Below, in pieces: positions 7,901 to 14,345 of a stretch of DNA of 29,592 nucleotides. Source of the stretch: JBCCMQ01 sp039179985 (GTDB taxonomy: Bacteria; Pseudomonadota; Alphaproteobacteria; Rhodobacterales; Rhodobacteraceae). The notes beneath the pieces were generated by a model. The model was given only the letters and a program-made list of their open reading frames with translations, was not told the DNA's origin and did not search any database. Positions within the stretch are counted from its first letter, which is position 1, and the number at the start of each line of letters is the position of its first letter. The stretch covers positions 1 through 29,592 of the forward strand of contig JBCDED010000050.1 of the NCBI GenBank assembly GCA_039179985.1, read 5' to 3'. A program made the position numbers and the translations under genes.

Positions 7901-9467
7901 ACAGGGCGTCACCCTGATCAGCCCGCCGCCGCACCACGACATCTACTCGATCGAGGATCTGGCGCAGCTGATTTATGATCTCAAGCAGATCAACCCGCGC
8001 GCCAAGGTCACGGTCAAGCTCGTCGCCTCGTCCGGTGTGGGTACCATTGCAGCCGGCGTGGCCAAGGCCAAGGCCGATGTCATCCTGATATCGGGCCACA
8101 ATGGCGGCACGGGTGCCAGCCCCGCAACCTCGATCAAATACGCAGGTCTGCCCTGGGAGATGGGTCTGACCGAAGCGCATCAGGTGCTCGCGATGAACGA
8201 CCTGCGCGAACGCATCACGCTCAGGACTGACGGTGGGCTGCGCACCGGGCGCGACATCGTGATCGCCGCACTGATGGGCGCCGAGGAATACGGCATCGGC
8301 ACCGCCGCCCTGATCGCCATGGGGTGCATCATGGTGCGCCAGTGCCAGTCGAACACCTGCCCCGTGGGCGTCTGCACGCAGGATGAAAGCCTGCGCGAGA
8401 AGTTCACCGGCAATGCCGACAAGGTCGTGAACCTCATCACTTTCTACGCCCAGGAAGTGCGCGAGATCCTTGCGCAGATTGGCGCCTGTTCTCTGGACGA
8501 GGTCATTGGCCGCGCCGATCTTCTCAGCCAGGTCAGCCGGGGCTCGGCGCATCTGGATGACTTGGACCTGAACCCGATGCTGATCACCGTCGATGGTGCC
8601 GATCAGATCACATACGACCGCGAGAAGCCGCGCAACCCGGTGCCCGACACGCTTGATGCAGAGATCGTCAAGGACGCGCAGCGGTTTCTCGACGATGGCG
8701 AAAAGATGCAGCTCAGCTACGCCGTCCAGAACACCCACCGGACCATCGGGACACGGACGTCCAGCCACATCGTGCGGCGGTTCGGCATGGGCAATTCCCT
8801 GCAGGCCGACCACCTCACAGTGAAGCTGGCCGGCTCGGCCGGTCAGTCCCTCGGTGCCTTCGCCGCCCCCGGCCTCAAGCTGGAGGTCATGGGCGACGCA
8901 AACGACTACGTGGCCAAGGGCTTGTCCGGCGGCACCGTCGTCGTCCGCCCGCCGATGAACTCGCCTCTGAAGGCCGACGACAACACCATCATCGGCAACA
9001 CCGTCCTTTACGGCGCCACCGGCGGCTACCTCTTCGCCACGGGCCGGGCGGGCGAGCGTTTTGCCGTCCGAAATTCCGGCGCCAAAGTGGTGGTCGAAGG
9101 CTGCGGGTCGAACGGCTGCGAATACATGACGGGAGGCACCGCCGTTATCCTTGGCAGCATCGGCGCGAATTTCGGCGCCGGGATGACTGGCGGAATGGCC
9201 TATCTCTACGATCCCGAGGGCACCAGCGCGCGGCTGATGAACATGGAGACGCTTGTGACCTGCCCCGTCACGGTGCCCCATTGGCTGAGCGAGCTGGAGG
9301 GCCTTCTTGAACGCCATCTTGAGGAGACCGGCAGCCGCAAGACCGCCGATATCCTCCAGCACTGGGACCTCGAGCGCGGGCATTTTCTCCAGGTCTGCCC
9401 CAAAGAAATGCTAGACAAGCTGGCCCATCCGATCGCGCTGGAAGCCGGTGCCGTGCCGGCGGAATGA
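4935..9467 (+). CDS. gltB: Glutamate synthase (NADPH) large/alpha subunit
   Basis: A 1510-aa subunit that hydrolyses glutamine in an N-terminal Ntn-amidotransferase domain and channels ammonia to the FMN synthase site, where 2-oxoglutarate becomes glutamate. The nucleophile is C34 in HSSCGVGLV, implying removal of a 33-residue propeptide. The order of domains is amidotransferase (about 34-430), central domain, FMN/synthase domain, and the C-terminal GXGXG beta-helix domain (for example SGGTVVVRPP, GNTVLYGATGGYLFATGRAGERF). The 3Fe-4S ligands are C1131, C1137 and C1142 (CIMVRQCQSNTC). Length and motif set are complete. The ATG at 4935 overlaps the GFA stop. A GC-rich hairpin lies just after the stop. 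Confidence 0.98.
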   Translation: MTQFDTDWAKSEASRRAWLAEHGLYSEADEHSSCGVGLVVSVDGTPSRQVVENGIDALKAVWHRGAVASDGKTGDGAGIHVQIPVEFYHDQIRRTGHEPDMDALIAVGQVFLPRNDFGAQETCRTIVESEVLRMGYYIYGWRHVPVNINVLGEKANATRPEIEQILISNSKGVDEETFERELYVIRRRIEKAASAAQVPELYMASLSCRSLIYKGMMLAEQVAEFYPDLKDDRFISAFAIYHQRYSTNTFPQWWLAQPFRMLAHNGEINTLKGNVNWMKSHEIRMASSAFGDMAEDIKPIVAHGSSDSAALDAVFEVLVRAGRSAPMAKTMLVPESWSKQAEELPKAWRDMYSYCNSVMEPWDGPAALAMTDGRWVCAGLDRNGLRPMRYVVTGDGLLIAGSEAGMVPIDEATVKEKGALGPGQMIAVDMVDGSLFHDVEIKDKLAGAQAFGDWVGKIAELDDALSAVSEKALFSGDDLRRRQVAAGFTLEELEQILAPMAEDGKETLASMGDDTPSAVLSARYRPLSHFFRQNFSQVTNPPIDSLREYRVMSLKTRFGNLKNVLDEDSSQTEILVMESPFLGNAQFDALVEAFNAPMAEIDCTFLAGTGSLSAGLQRIREEAEDAVRSGAGHIVLTDQYSDGDKIAMPMILATSAVHSHLTRNGLRTFCSLTVRAAECIDPHYFAVLVGCGATVVNPYLAEDSLADRIERGLLDGPLTEAVARYRDAIDQGLLKIMSKMGISVISSYRGGLNFEAVGLSRAMVAEYFPGMLSRISGIGVTGIQRKLEEIHAKAWGGTQNVLPIGGFYKARRSGETHAWEATSMHMLQAACTQGSFEVWKQYSAKMRSAPPIHLRDLLDIKPLGKPVPIEEVESITSIRKRFVTPGMSLGALSPEAHKTLNVAMNRIGAKSDSGEGGEDPAHFVPEPNGDNPSAKIKQVASGRFGVTAEYLNHCEELEIKVAQGAKPGEGGQLPGMKVTDLIARLRHSTQGVTLISPPPHHDIYSIEDLAQLIYDLKQINPRAKVTVKLVASSGVGTIAAGVAKAKADVILISGHNGGTGASPATSIKYAGLPWEMGLTEAHQVLAMNDLRERITLRTDGGLRTGRDIVIAALMGAEEYGIGTAALIAMGCIMVRQCQSNTCPVGVCTQDESLREKFTGNADKVVNLITFYAQEVREILAQIGACSLDEVIGRADLLSQVSRGSAHLDDLDLNPMLITVDGADQITYDREKPRNPVPDTLDAEIVKDAQRFLDDGEKMQLSYAVQNTHRTIGTRTSSHIVRRFGMGNSLQADHLTVKLAGSAGQSLGAFAAPGLKLEVMGDANDYVAKGLSGGTVVVRPPMNSPLKADDNTIIGNTVLYGATGGYLFATGRAGERFAVRNSGAKVVVEGCGSNGCEYMTGGTAVILGSIGANFGAGMTGGMAYLYDPEGTSARLMNMETLVTCPVTVPHWLSELEGLLERHLEETGSRKTADILQHWDLERGHFLQVCPKEMLDKLAHPIALEAGAVPAE

Positions 9468-9472
9468 CCGCG

Positions 9473-9498
9473 GCGGGCCGCAGCGCAATGCGGCCCGC
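9473..9498 (+). terminator. GC-rich hairpin after gltB, possible transcription end
   Basis: A perfect 10-bp stem (GCGGGCCGCA with TGCGGCCCGC) and a 6-nt loop begins 6 nt after the gltB stop. There is no clear T-run after it (CCCTTCTGG follows), so it is at best an imperfect intrinsic terminator or an mRNA-stabilising end structure. Confidence 0.45.
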
Positions 9499-9555
9499 GC
9501 CCTTCTGGCAATCTCTGCTGTTGGCCTCGCGCGCCCGGACGGCTAAAACACGGGC

Positions 9556-10299
9556 GTGGCAGAGCAGACAAAGAAAGCGTCACGGCGGAAAACCACCGGG
9601 CGCCGGAAACGCACAACGAAGAAACGAACGCTTTGGGCGCGCATCCGGCTGTGGGTGGTCCGCGTCGCCATAGCCGTGCCAGTGATCCTTGTTCTCTGGA
9701 TCGCGATCTTCGCCTTGGTGGATCCGCCCATCACCCCCTACATGATCGGTGAGGCCCGCCGTGAAGGACCGCTCAAGCAGGACTGGGCCGATATCGAGGA
9801 TATCTCACCCCATATGGCCCGCTCGGTCGTCGCCGCAGAGGACGCGAATTTCTGCCTGCACTGGGGCTTTGACATGGCCGCGATCCGCGATGCCTTGGAA
9901 GACGGCGCCGATCGTGGCGCCTCCACGATCAGTCAGCAGGTCGTCAAGAATGTCTTTCTCTGGCAGGGCCGCAGCTGGCCGCGCAAGGCGGCCGAGGCGG
10001 CCATGACACCCTTGCTCGAAGCCCTTTGGACCAAGCGCCGGATTGTCGAGGTCTATATGAACGTGGCGGAATTCGACCGCGGGGTTTTTGGCGTGAAGGC
10101 CGCCGCGATGCACTACTACGGGGTTGGCGCGGGCGAGTTGACGCGCACCCAGGCCGCACTGCTTGCGGCCATCCTGCCGAACCCCAAGGGCCGGTCAGCG
10201 TCGAACCCTGGGCCCTTCACCAAAAAACGCGCAGAAGCCATCGTGGACGGCGCCGCGACCATTGACACGGACGGGCGGGCCGCGTGTTTCGAGGATTGA
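9556..10299 (+). CDS. mtgA: Monofunctional biosynthetic peptidoglycan transglycosylase
   Basis: A 247-aa GT51 glycosyltransferase that polymerises lipid II into glycan strands without a transpeptidase domain. The GTG start at 9556 gives a very basic N-terminus (about residues 5-31) and one membrane anchor at about 33-55. The GT51 motif 1 reads VVAAEDANFCLHWGFD with catalytic E95. The second motif is RGASTISQQVVKNVFL (about 120-135), and KRRIVEVYMNVAEFDRGVFGV follows. The length matches MtgA proteins. It follows gltB by 88 bp and precedes the FzlA-like gene by 50 bp. Its presence next to a putative division protein suggests an envelope-growth theme, which is inference. Confidence 0.95.
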   Translation: MAEQTKKASRRKTTGRRKRTTKKRTLWARIRLWVVRVAIAVPVILVLWIAIFALVDPPITPYMIGEARREGPLKQDWADIEDISPHMARSVVAAEDANFCLHWGFDMAAIRDALEDGADRGASTISQQVVKNVFLWQGRSWPRKAAEAAMTPLLEALWTKRRIVEVYMNVAEFDRGVFGVKAAAMHYYGVGAGELTRTQAALLAAILPNPKGRSASNPGPFTKKRAEAIVDGAATIDTDGRAACFED

Positions 10300-10349
10300 A
10301 CTGCGCCCCTATTCGCGGCAGTTAGGGTCAAAAGACCAACAAGGCGCCC

Positions 10350-11015
10350 ATGACCCGTCTCTACCACGTTCCCCTGTCGCCCTTCTGCCGCAAGGTCCGT
10401 CTGAGCCTTGCCGAAAAGAAGATTGAAACCGATCTCGTGGAAGAAAAGTACTGGGAAGAAGACCCGGAGTTCCTGCGCCGCAACCCTGCGGGCAAGGTGC
10501 CCGTTCTGAAGATGGACGGGCTGATGATGGCCGAAAGCGCGGCAATCTGCGAATACATCGAAGAGCGCTACCCCGAGCCTGCGCTGATGCCCCGCGACGC
10601 GGCAGATCGGTTTGAGGTACGGCGGCTCGTATCCTGGTTTGACGACAAGTTCCACGCGGAAGTCACATCGAAGTTGCTTTACGAGCGCGTGAACAAGAAG
10701 ATCACCGGACGCGGATATCCCGAGGCCGCGAACGTGAAGGCGGGTGCCAAAGCGATCAAGTTTCATATCGACTACATGGGCTGGCTTCTCGATCAGCGCC
10801 GCTGGCTTGCCGGCCCCGCCATGACACTGGCCGACTTTGCCGCCGCGGCGCATTTTTCGGCGCTCGATTACATCTCGGACGTGGACTGGGACCGGAATGC
10901 CAACGTCCGCGAGTGGTACGCCAAGATAAAATCACGCCCGGCCTTTCGCGGACTTTTGGCCGATCAGGTTCCCGGCTTCCCGCCGCCCGCGCATTATGCC
11001 GATCTTGATTTCTGA
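10350..11015 (+). CDS. GST-fold protein, probably FzlA-like FtsZ-binding protein
   Basis: A 221-aa two-domain GST-fold protein. The N-terminal thioredoxin-like part shows SPFCRKVRL at about 10-18, NPAGKVPVL at about 45-53 and AESAAICEYIEERYPE at about 61-76. The all-helical C-terminal part contains MTLADFAAAAHFSALDYI. The protein ends in a short extension, PPAHYADLDF. From memory, FzlA of Caulobacter (a GST homologue that binds FtsZ and is needed for division) and its Rhodobacteraceae orthologues share this layout and C-terminal tail. The alternative is an ordinary glutathione S-transferase of unknown substrate. It sits between mtgA and queG; queG starts 15 nt after its stop. Confidence 0.85.
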   Translation: MTRLYHVPLSPFCRKVRLSLAEKKIETDLVEEKYWEEDPEFLRRNPAGKVPVLKMDGLMMAESAAICEYIEERYPEPALMPRDAADRFEVRRLVSWFDDKFHAEVTSKLLYERVNKKITGRGYPEAANVKAGAKAIKFHIDYMGWLLDQRRWLAGPAMTLADFAAAAHFSALDYISDVDWDRNANVREWYAKIKSRPAFRGLLADQVPGFPPPAHYADLDF

Positions 11016-11030
11016 ACGCTGGCTGAACCC

Positions 11031-12068
11031 GTGTCCGAGGCGCTGAAATCGCAGCTCAGGGATATTGCCCTTGAAGAAGGGTTCTCTGAGATGGGCGTGT
11101 GTCGCCCGGATGCAGTACCGGAAACGGCCAAGCGGCTGCGCGATTTCGTGGATCTGGGCCGCCACGGGCAAATGGGCTGGATGGCCGAGCGCATGGACTG
11201 GCGCGGCAATGCCGCCGCGCTCTGGCCCGAGGCGCAGTCGGTCATCATGCTGGCCGAACTCTATACCCCCGAGGACGACCCGTTGGCCATTCTGGACCGG
11301 CCCGAACAGGCGGCAATCAGCGTCTACGCCCGGAACCGCGACTACCATGATCTGGTGAAAAAACGGCTCAAGCGCGTTGGGCGCCGGTTCATCGAGGCTG
11401 CGCCAGGCACAGGGATCAAGGTCTTCGTGGACACTGCGCCGGTGATGGAAAAGCCCCTCGGCGCGGCGGCGGGACTGGGCTGGCAGGGCAAGCACACCAA
11501 TCTTCTGTCCCGGACGCTCGGGAACTGGTTTTTCCTTGGCGCGATCTTTACCACCATGGCCCTGCCACCGGACGATCCGGGCGAGGATCACTGCGGGACG
11601 TGCCGCGCCTGTCTGGACATCTGCCCGACGGATGCTTTTCCCGCCCCCTATCAGCTTGATGCCCGCCGTTGCATTTCCTACCTGACGATCGAGCACAGGG
11701 GACCGGTGGACCCCGCCTTGCGCGCCGGCATCGGTAATCGGATCTACGGCTGTGACGACTGTCTGGCGGTCTGCCCCTGGAACAAGTTCGCAAAAGCCGC
11801 GCGAGACACCGGGTATGCCGCACGACCGGACCTGGAGGCGCCCGCGCTGGCAGACCTCGCCGGTCTCGACGCCGCCGCGTTTCGCGCGCGGTTTTCGGGC
11901 TCACCCATCAAGCGCATCGGGCGGGACCGTTTTGTACGCAATGTACTCTATGCCATCGGGAACGCAGCTGCGCCCAGCCTGCGACCTTTGGCCAAGGCCC
12001 GGTTGGATGACCCGGATCCGGCCGTTCAGGATGCTGCCCGCTGGGCCCTGGGGCGGCTTCAGGGCTGA
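11031..12068 (+). CDS. queG: Epoxyqueuosine reductase QueG
   Basis: A 345-aa cytosolic cobalamin- and Fe-S-dependent enzyme that reduces epoxyqueuosine to queuosine in the anticodon of tRNAs with GUN anticodons. The N-terminal reductase region has the family motif VDTAPVMEKPLGAAAGLGWQGKHTN. Two ferredoxin-like cluster motifs follow: CGTCRACLDICP (C188, C191, C194, C198) and CDDCLAVCPWNKF (C241, C244, C248), with C214 also nearby. The C-terminus has HEAT-like helices (LDDPDPAVQDAARWALGRL). The start is GTG at 11031, 15 nt after the FzlA-like stop, and no better start fits the family N-terminus. The gene is complete. Confidence 0.96.
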   Translation: MSEALKSQLRDIALEEGFSEMGVCRPDAVPETAKRLRDFVDLGRHGQMGWMAERMDWRGNAAALWPEAQSVIMLAELYTPEDDPLAILDRPEQAAISVYARNRDYHDLVKKRLKRVGRRFIEAAPGTGIKVFVDTAPVMEKPLGAAAGLGWQGKHTNLLSRTLGNWFFLGAIFTTMALPPDDPGEDHCGTCRACLDICPTDAFPAPYQLDARRCISYLTIEHRGPVDPALRAGIGNRIYGCDDCLAVCPWNKFAKAARDTGYAARPDLEAPALADLAGLDAAAFRARFSGSPIKRIGRDRFVRNVLYAIGNAAAPSLRPLAKARLDDPDPAVQDAARWALGRLQG

Positions 12069-12099
12069 CCAGCCCCGGTGCCCCGGACCGCCCTCTTCC

Positions 12100-13194
12100 T
12101 TAAAGCGGGCGGGCAGGCCCGTCTTCTCCGGTGGGGGCCGCGGTCGCCGGGCGCTGGTCGCGCAACGTTTGAACCAGCGCGTCTATGTCGCTAGCCAGTT
12201 CGCGTCCGCTTCGCTCTGCGTCTTCAACGGAAAGCGGGGCCGACGATATCCCGTCGTCCGCCGCTACTTCAGTTTCAGGAACATCACGCTCGTCCTCTTT
12301 GGGCAAAGGCGCGCACGGCCGTTCCGCAGGCGGCTCCAGCGACCCATTCGACCGCTCCAAACCCTCCCGTGCGTCCGCCGGTGTCGGGCGCGTCGCCTCA
12401 AGTCCCTCCGCACCGTCCCGGGACGGCGGCACCTCCGCAAATTCTGCGACTGGCGCACGCTTTGCATACTCGACCCAGGTGGTCTTGGCCTCACCGAGAT
12501 CAGCCGCCGCCTTTGGCAGGGCCTCTGCCTCGCCTGGCGCGCACCCCGCGTCCTGGGGCTCTGTTTGCACCGGATGAAAGGGCGCGCCGGACGGATCCTT
12601 CTTCCCGGCGTCGGGGCGGTCCGGACGCACGGCCATCATGAGTGCGTGCAAACGTCCCGCGGTGGTCAGCGGCGGTGCCAGGGGTTCCGCGCCTGCGCAG
12701 GGTGCTTCGGCTTCGGGGTCGTCGGCAAACCGACCTGCGTCTTCAGATCCGCGCCCTTGCGCTTGTATATCCAGAAAGCCCGGGAGATTTGACGTCGTCC
12801 GCGGCCTGTGCTGCGGCAGCGCGACGGGCCGAACCTCCTGCTCGGAACCCAGGACGAGGACATCCTGTGCCAAGATCGCAGGCGCGGCGTCCTCCACCGT
12901 CTGCGAACTATCACCTTCACCCGGGTCCAAAGCGTCGTCAACACCGATGTCACCCACCGGGGCGCGCTCATTGGTCAGAACGGCCATCCGGGCCTCGATC
13001 GTTGCAAGCTGCGCATCGATTTCCTGCAGCCTGAGCGCCAGCGTTACATGGTCCACCACCGGCCGGCGGATGAGACCATGGAGGGCCATGCGGATGCTTC
13101 CGAGGTCAAGCTGCAGCACTGAGAGCTCATTTCCGCCATTGGGGGCGATCGTATCAATTTTCATAGCTTCGGCTCCGGACAGCTGCTGCGCCAA
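12100..13194 (-). CDS. Uncharacterised acidic, proline-rich protein beside the flagellar genes
   Basis: I do not recognise this 364-aa product. Two starts are possible: a TTG at 13194 with AAGGAG about 5 nt upstream, or an ATG at 13164 (354 aa) with GGAG 8 nt upstream. Residues about 40-80 look like a short coiled coil (VTLALRLQEIDAQLATIEARM). The remainder is low-complexity, rich in Ala, Pro, Glu and Asp, and probably disordered. No signal peptide, membrane segment or catalytic motif is seen. Codons in the N-terminal part end mostly in G or C, as expected for a real gene here. It is divergent from the truncated motB (about 100 bp apart) and convergent with queG. Its composition resembles the disordered middle of FliK, so a flagellar role is possible but unproven. 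Confidence 0.6.
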   Translation of the reverse strand: MAQQLSGAEAMKIDTIAPNGGNELSVLQLDLGSIRMALHGLIRRPVVDHVTLALRLQEIDAQLATIEARMAVLTNERAPVGDIGVDDALDPGEGDSSQTVEDAAPAILAQDVLVLGSEQEVRPVALPQHRPRTTSNLPGFLDIQAQGRGSEDAGRFADDPEAEAPCAGAEPLAPPLTTAGRLHALMMAVRPDRPDAGKKDPSGAPFHPVQTEPQDAGCAPGEAEALPKAAADLGEAKTTWVEYAKRAPVAEFAEVPPSRDGAEGLEATRPTPADAREGLERSNGSLEPPAERPCAPLPKEDERDVPETEVAADDGISSAPLSVEDAERSGRELASDIDALVQTLRDQRPATAAPTGEDGPARPL

Positions 13195-13236
13195 GATGGC
13201 TCCTTAATCCTGAAGATTCCGATAACTGGTACCGCC

Positions 13237-13251
13237 TTAAGCAATTCTTGA
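13237..13251 (+). promoter_or_regulatory. Candidate CtrA-type box upstream of truncated motB
   Basis: TTAA, seven bases, then TTGA matches the alphaproteobacterial CtrA consensus TTAA-N7-TTAA with one mismatch. It lies 45 bp before the motB start and 43 bp before the TTG start of the divergent ORF. CtrA controls flagellar genes in many Alphaproteobacteria, so the place is apt, but such short motifs arise by chance. Confidence 0.3.
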
Positions 13252-13295
13252 GGCTTGAGCGCCAAGCTCGGCCCCGGGTGAATGGTGAGGTCAGG

Positions 13296-13529
13296 ATGAA
13301 TGGCAATGAAAAGCCGCCGATAATCATAAAGCGCAAAAAAGTGGTCGCCGGCGACGGGCACCATGGCGGGGCATGGAAGGTGGCCAAGGTCAGCTCCTTC
13401 GTTTCAGCGGCGCTTTGCGCCGGATTTGCGAACCGCCTCTTTGGCGGAGAAAAGAGCCATTCTGGCAGCTGCGCGACCGGCGGTGCCGCACCGCGCGCCG
13501 TCCCTTCACAGGGTGCGCCGGAACCCTAA
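13296..13529 (+). pseudogene. motB: motB remnant: intact 5' end fused to unrelated sequence
   Basis: The ATG at 13296 has GAGG 5 nt upstream and encodes MNGNEKPPIIIKRKKV, then HHGGAWKVA. This is the conserved cytosolic N-terminus of flagellar stator protein MotB, in which KVA is normally followed by YADFVTAMMAFFLVMWLL, the single membrane helix with the proton-binding aspartate. Here, at about 13386, the frame continues as KVSSFVSAALCAGF and stops at 13529, giving 77 aa without the aspartate or the OmpA-like peptidoglycan-binding domain. None of the three plus frames after the break resumes MotB sequence, so this is not a simple frameshift. The start signals look intact. The remnant most likely marks a deletion or rearrangement breakpoint. 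Confidence 0.75.
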
Positions 13530-13615
13530 CCCCTGCGTGCTTAAGCACTTGCTAATTTGCCGCTTCGCCAAAGGGCAAATTCACCGCGATCCACGGTGCA
13601 TTTTACTCAAATCGA
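13386..13615. other. Unassigned segment between motB remnant and flgN, rich in inverted repeats
   Basis: No convincing gene is present. Dyads visible by eye: 13408-13422 (6-bp stem, TTT loop), 13433-13447 (5 bp), 13480-13494 (7 bp, 1-nt loop), 13502-13513 (4 bp), the palindrome GTGCTTAAGCAC at 13537-13548, and a hairpin at 13554-13581 with arms AATTTGCC and GGCAAATT. The last may end transcription of the convergent motB remnant and flgN, although it lacks a T-run. TTAA-N7-CTAA at 13541-13555 is another weak CtrA-like match. Confidence 0.4.
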
Positions 13616-13963
13616 TCAGGCTTTGCGGCGAACGCGGCCTTCTTCGCGCACAAGGGCGCGGCTGATGCCGTCGGCCGAATAGGTCCCTAAGGTTGCGCCG
13701 CCGTCCAGAAGCGCCCGCACCCGTCGTCGGACACCGACGATGGCGCCGTGCACGGAGCGGACGATAAGCGCATTGCGCCTTGCCTCGGTGCGGATGGTCT
13801 GAAGCACCGCCGGATCGATCGCGCCGCCACCGATGCGCAAGAGCATCTCTTCCTTTTGGCGCGCAAGCTCGGCAAGCGCACCGATATTCCCCTGCCGCAG
13901 TGCCGCCCTTTCGCGCGCGAAAAGGCGGCGGACTTCGGCGCGCGACACGTCCCGGTCAGCCAC
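13616..13963 (-). CDS. flgN: Probable FlgN-like flagellar export chaperone
   Basis: A 115-aa, largely helical protein with an Arg/Glu-rich coiled-coil pattern (RLFARERAALRQGNIGALAELARQKEEML) and a C-terminal segment containing GTYSADG and a basic tail. This matches the general plan of alphaproteobacterial FlgN proteins, which bind the hook–filament junction proteins FlgK and FlgL before export. The GTG at 13963 is the only sensible start: it overlaps the last 8 nt of flgJ, so the two are translationally coupled. A longer reading frame to 14113 would run backwards through flgJ and is rejected. The identification rests on size, helix pattern and neighbourhood, since FlgN sequences diverge strongly. 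Confidence 0.65.
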   Translation of the reverse strand: MADRDVSRAEVRRLFARERAALRQGNIGALAELARQKEEMLLRIGGGAIDPAVLQTIRTEARRNALIVRSVHGAIVGVRRRVRALLDGGATLGTYSADGISRALVREEGRVRRKA

Positions 13964-14231
13964 CGTTCTGCCGTTCCTGAAGCGCGCGGAAGATGTGTTC
14001 GGAAAGCCCGATCCCGCCGCCGGCTGCCATGGACTGCGCGACGTCATCACGCAGGAAAGACGCAAACTGTTCTTCCCCGACGCCGCCCCCGAAAGTGTCG
14101 CGCGCCTCTCCAAACCGGGCCGCCTTCAACATCTCGGCGAGAAACGTCGCCTCCAGGTCTTCGGCCGTCTGGCGCAGTGCGGCGTCGGATTGCGGCGCCT
14201 GTAGGTGAGAGACTGGGACAACTGGCTCCAT
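13956..14231 (-). CDS. flgJ: Flagellar rod-binding protein FlgJ (single-domain)
   Basis: A 91-aa protein corresponding to the N-terminal rod-binding domain of FlgJ. It contains AEDLEATFLAEMLKAARFG and FASFLRDDVAQSMAAGGGIGLSEHI, the hallmark of this domain. The muramidase domain of enterobacterial FlgJ is absent, as is usual in Alphaproteobacteria. It acts in the periplasm as a rod scaffold. The ATG at 14231 has AGAAGG 8 nt upstream. The gene is divergent from fliK (114 bp between the starts) and its 3' end overlaps flgN. Confidence 0.85.
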   Translation of the reverse strand: MEPVVPVSHLQAPQSDAALRQTAEDLEATFLAEMLKAARFGEARDTFGGGVGEEQFASFLRDDVAQSMAAGGGIGLSEHIFRALQERQNGG

Positions 14232-14282
14232 GGTGGCGGCCTTCTGAATGTTTCGAATTCGCCGGAGTATTGCGTCGTCCGG

Positions 14283-14297
14283 GTAAAGAAGCGGTAA
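14283..14297 (-). promoter_or_regulatory. Candidate CtrA-like repeat between flgJ and fliK
   Basis: On the minus strand TTAC, seven bases, TTAC occurs (GTAA-N7-GTAA on the plus strand). The N7 spacing is that of CtrA boxes, but each half deviates from TTAA at one base. It lies in the 114-bp divergent flgJ/fliK intergenic region and could serve both operons. Weak evidence. Confidence 0.2.
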
Positions 14298-14345
14298 CTT
14301 TGATCCGCCAAAACACCCGAAGGCTGGAAGAACTCCGGGCAGACC

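Noticed and set aside
7161..9383. 740-codon open frame on the minus strand
   Set aside because: Lies wholly inside gltB, His/Gly/Ala-rich without recognisable domains; a shadow of the coding strand.
11752..12792. 346-codon plus-strand frame starting inside queG
   Set aside because: Out of frame with queG, then antisense to the 12100-13194 gene; Arg-rich composition and no ribosome site.
13363..13665. 100-codon plus-strand frame after the motB break
   Set aside because: No family recognised, no ribosome site, overlaps the end of flgN; more likely noise than a second gene remnant.
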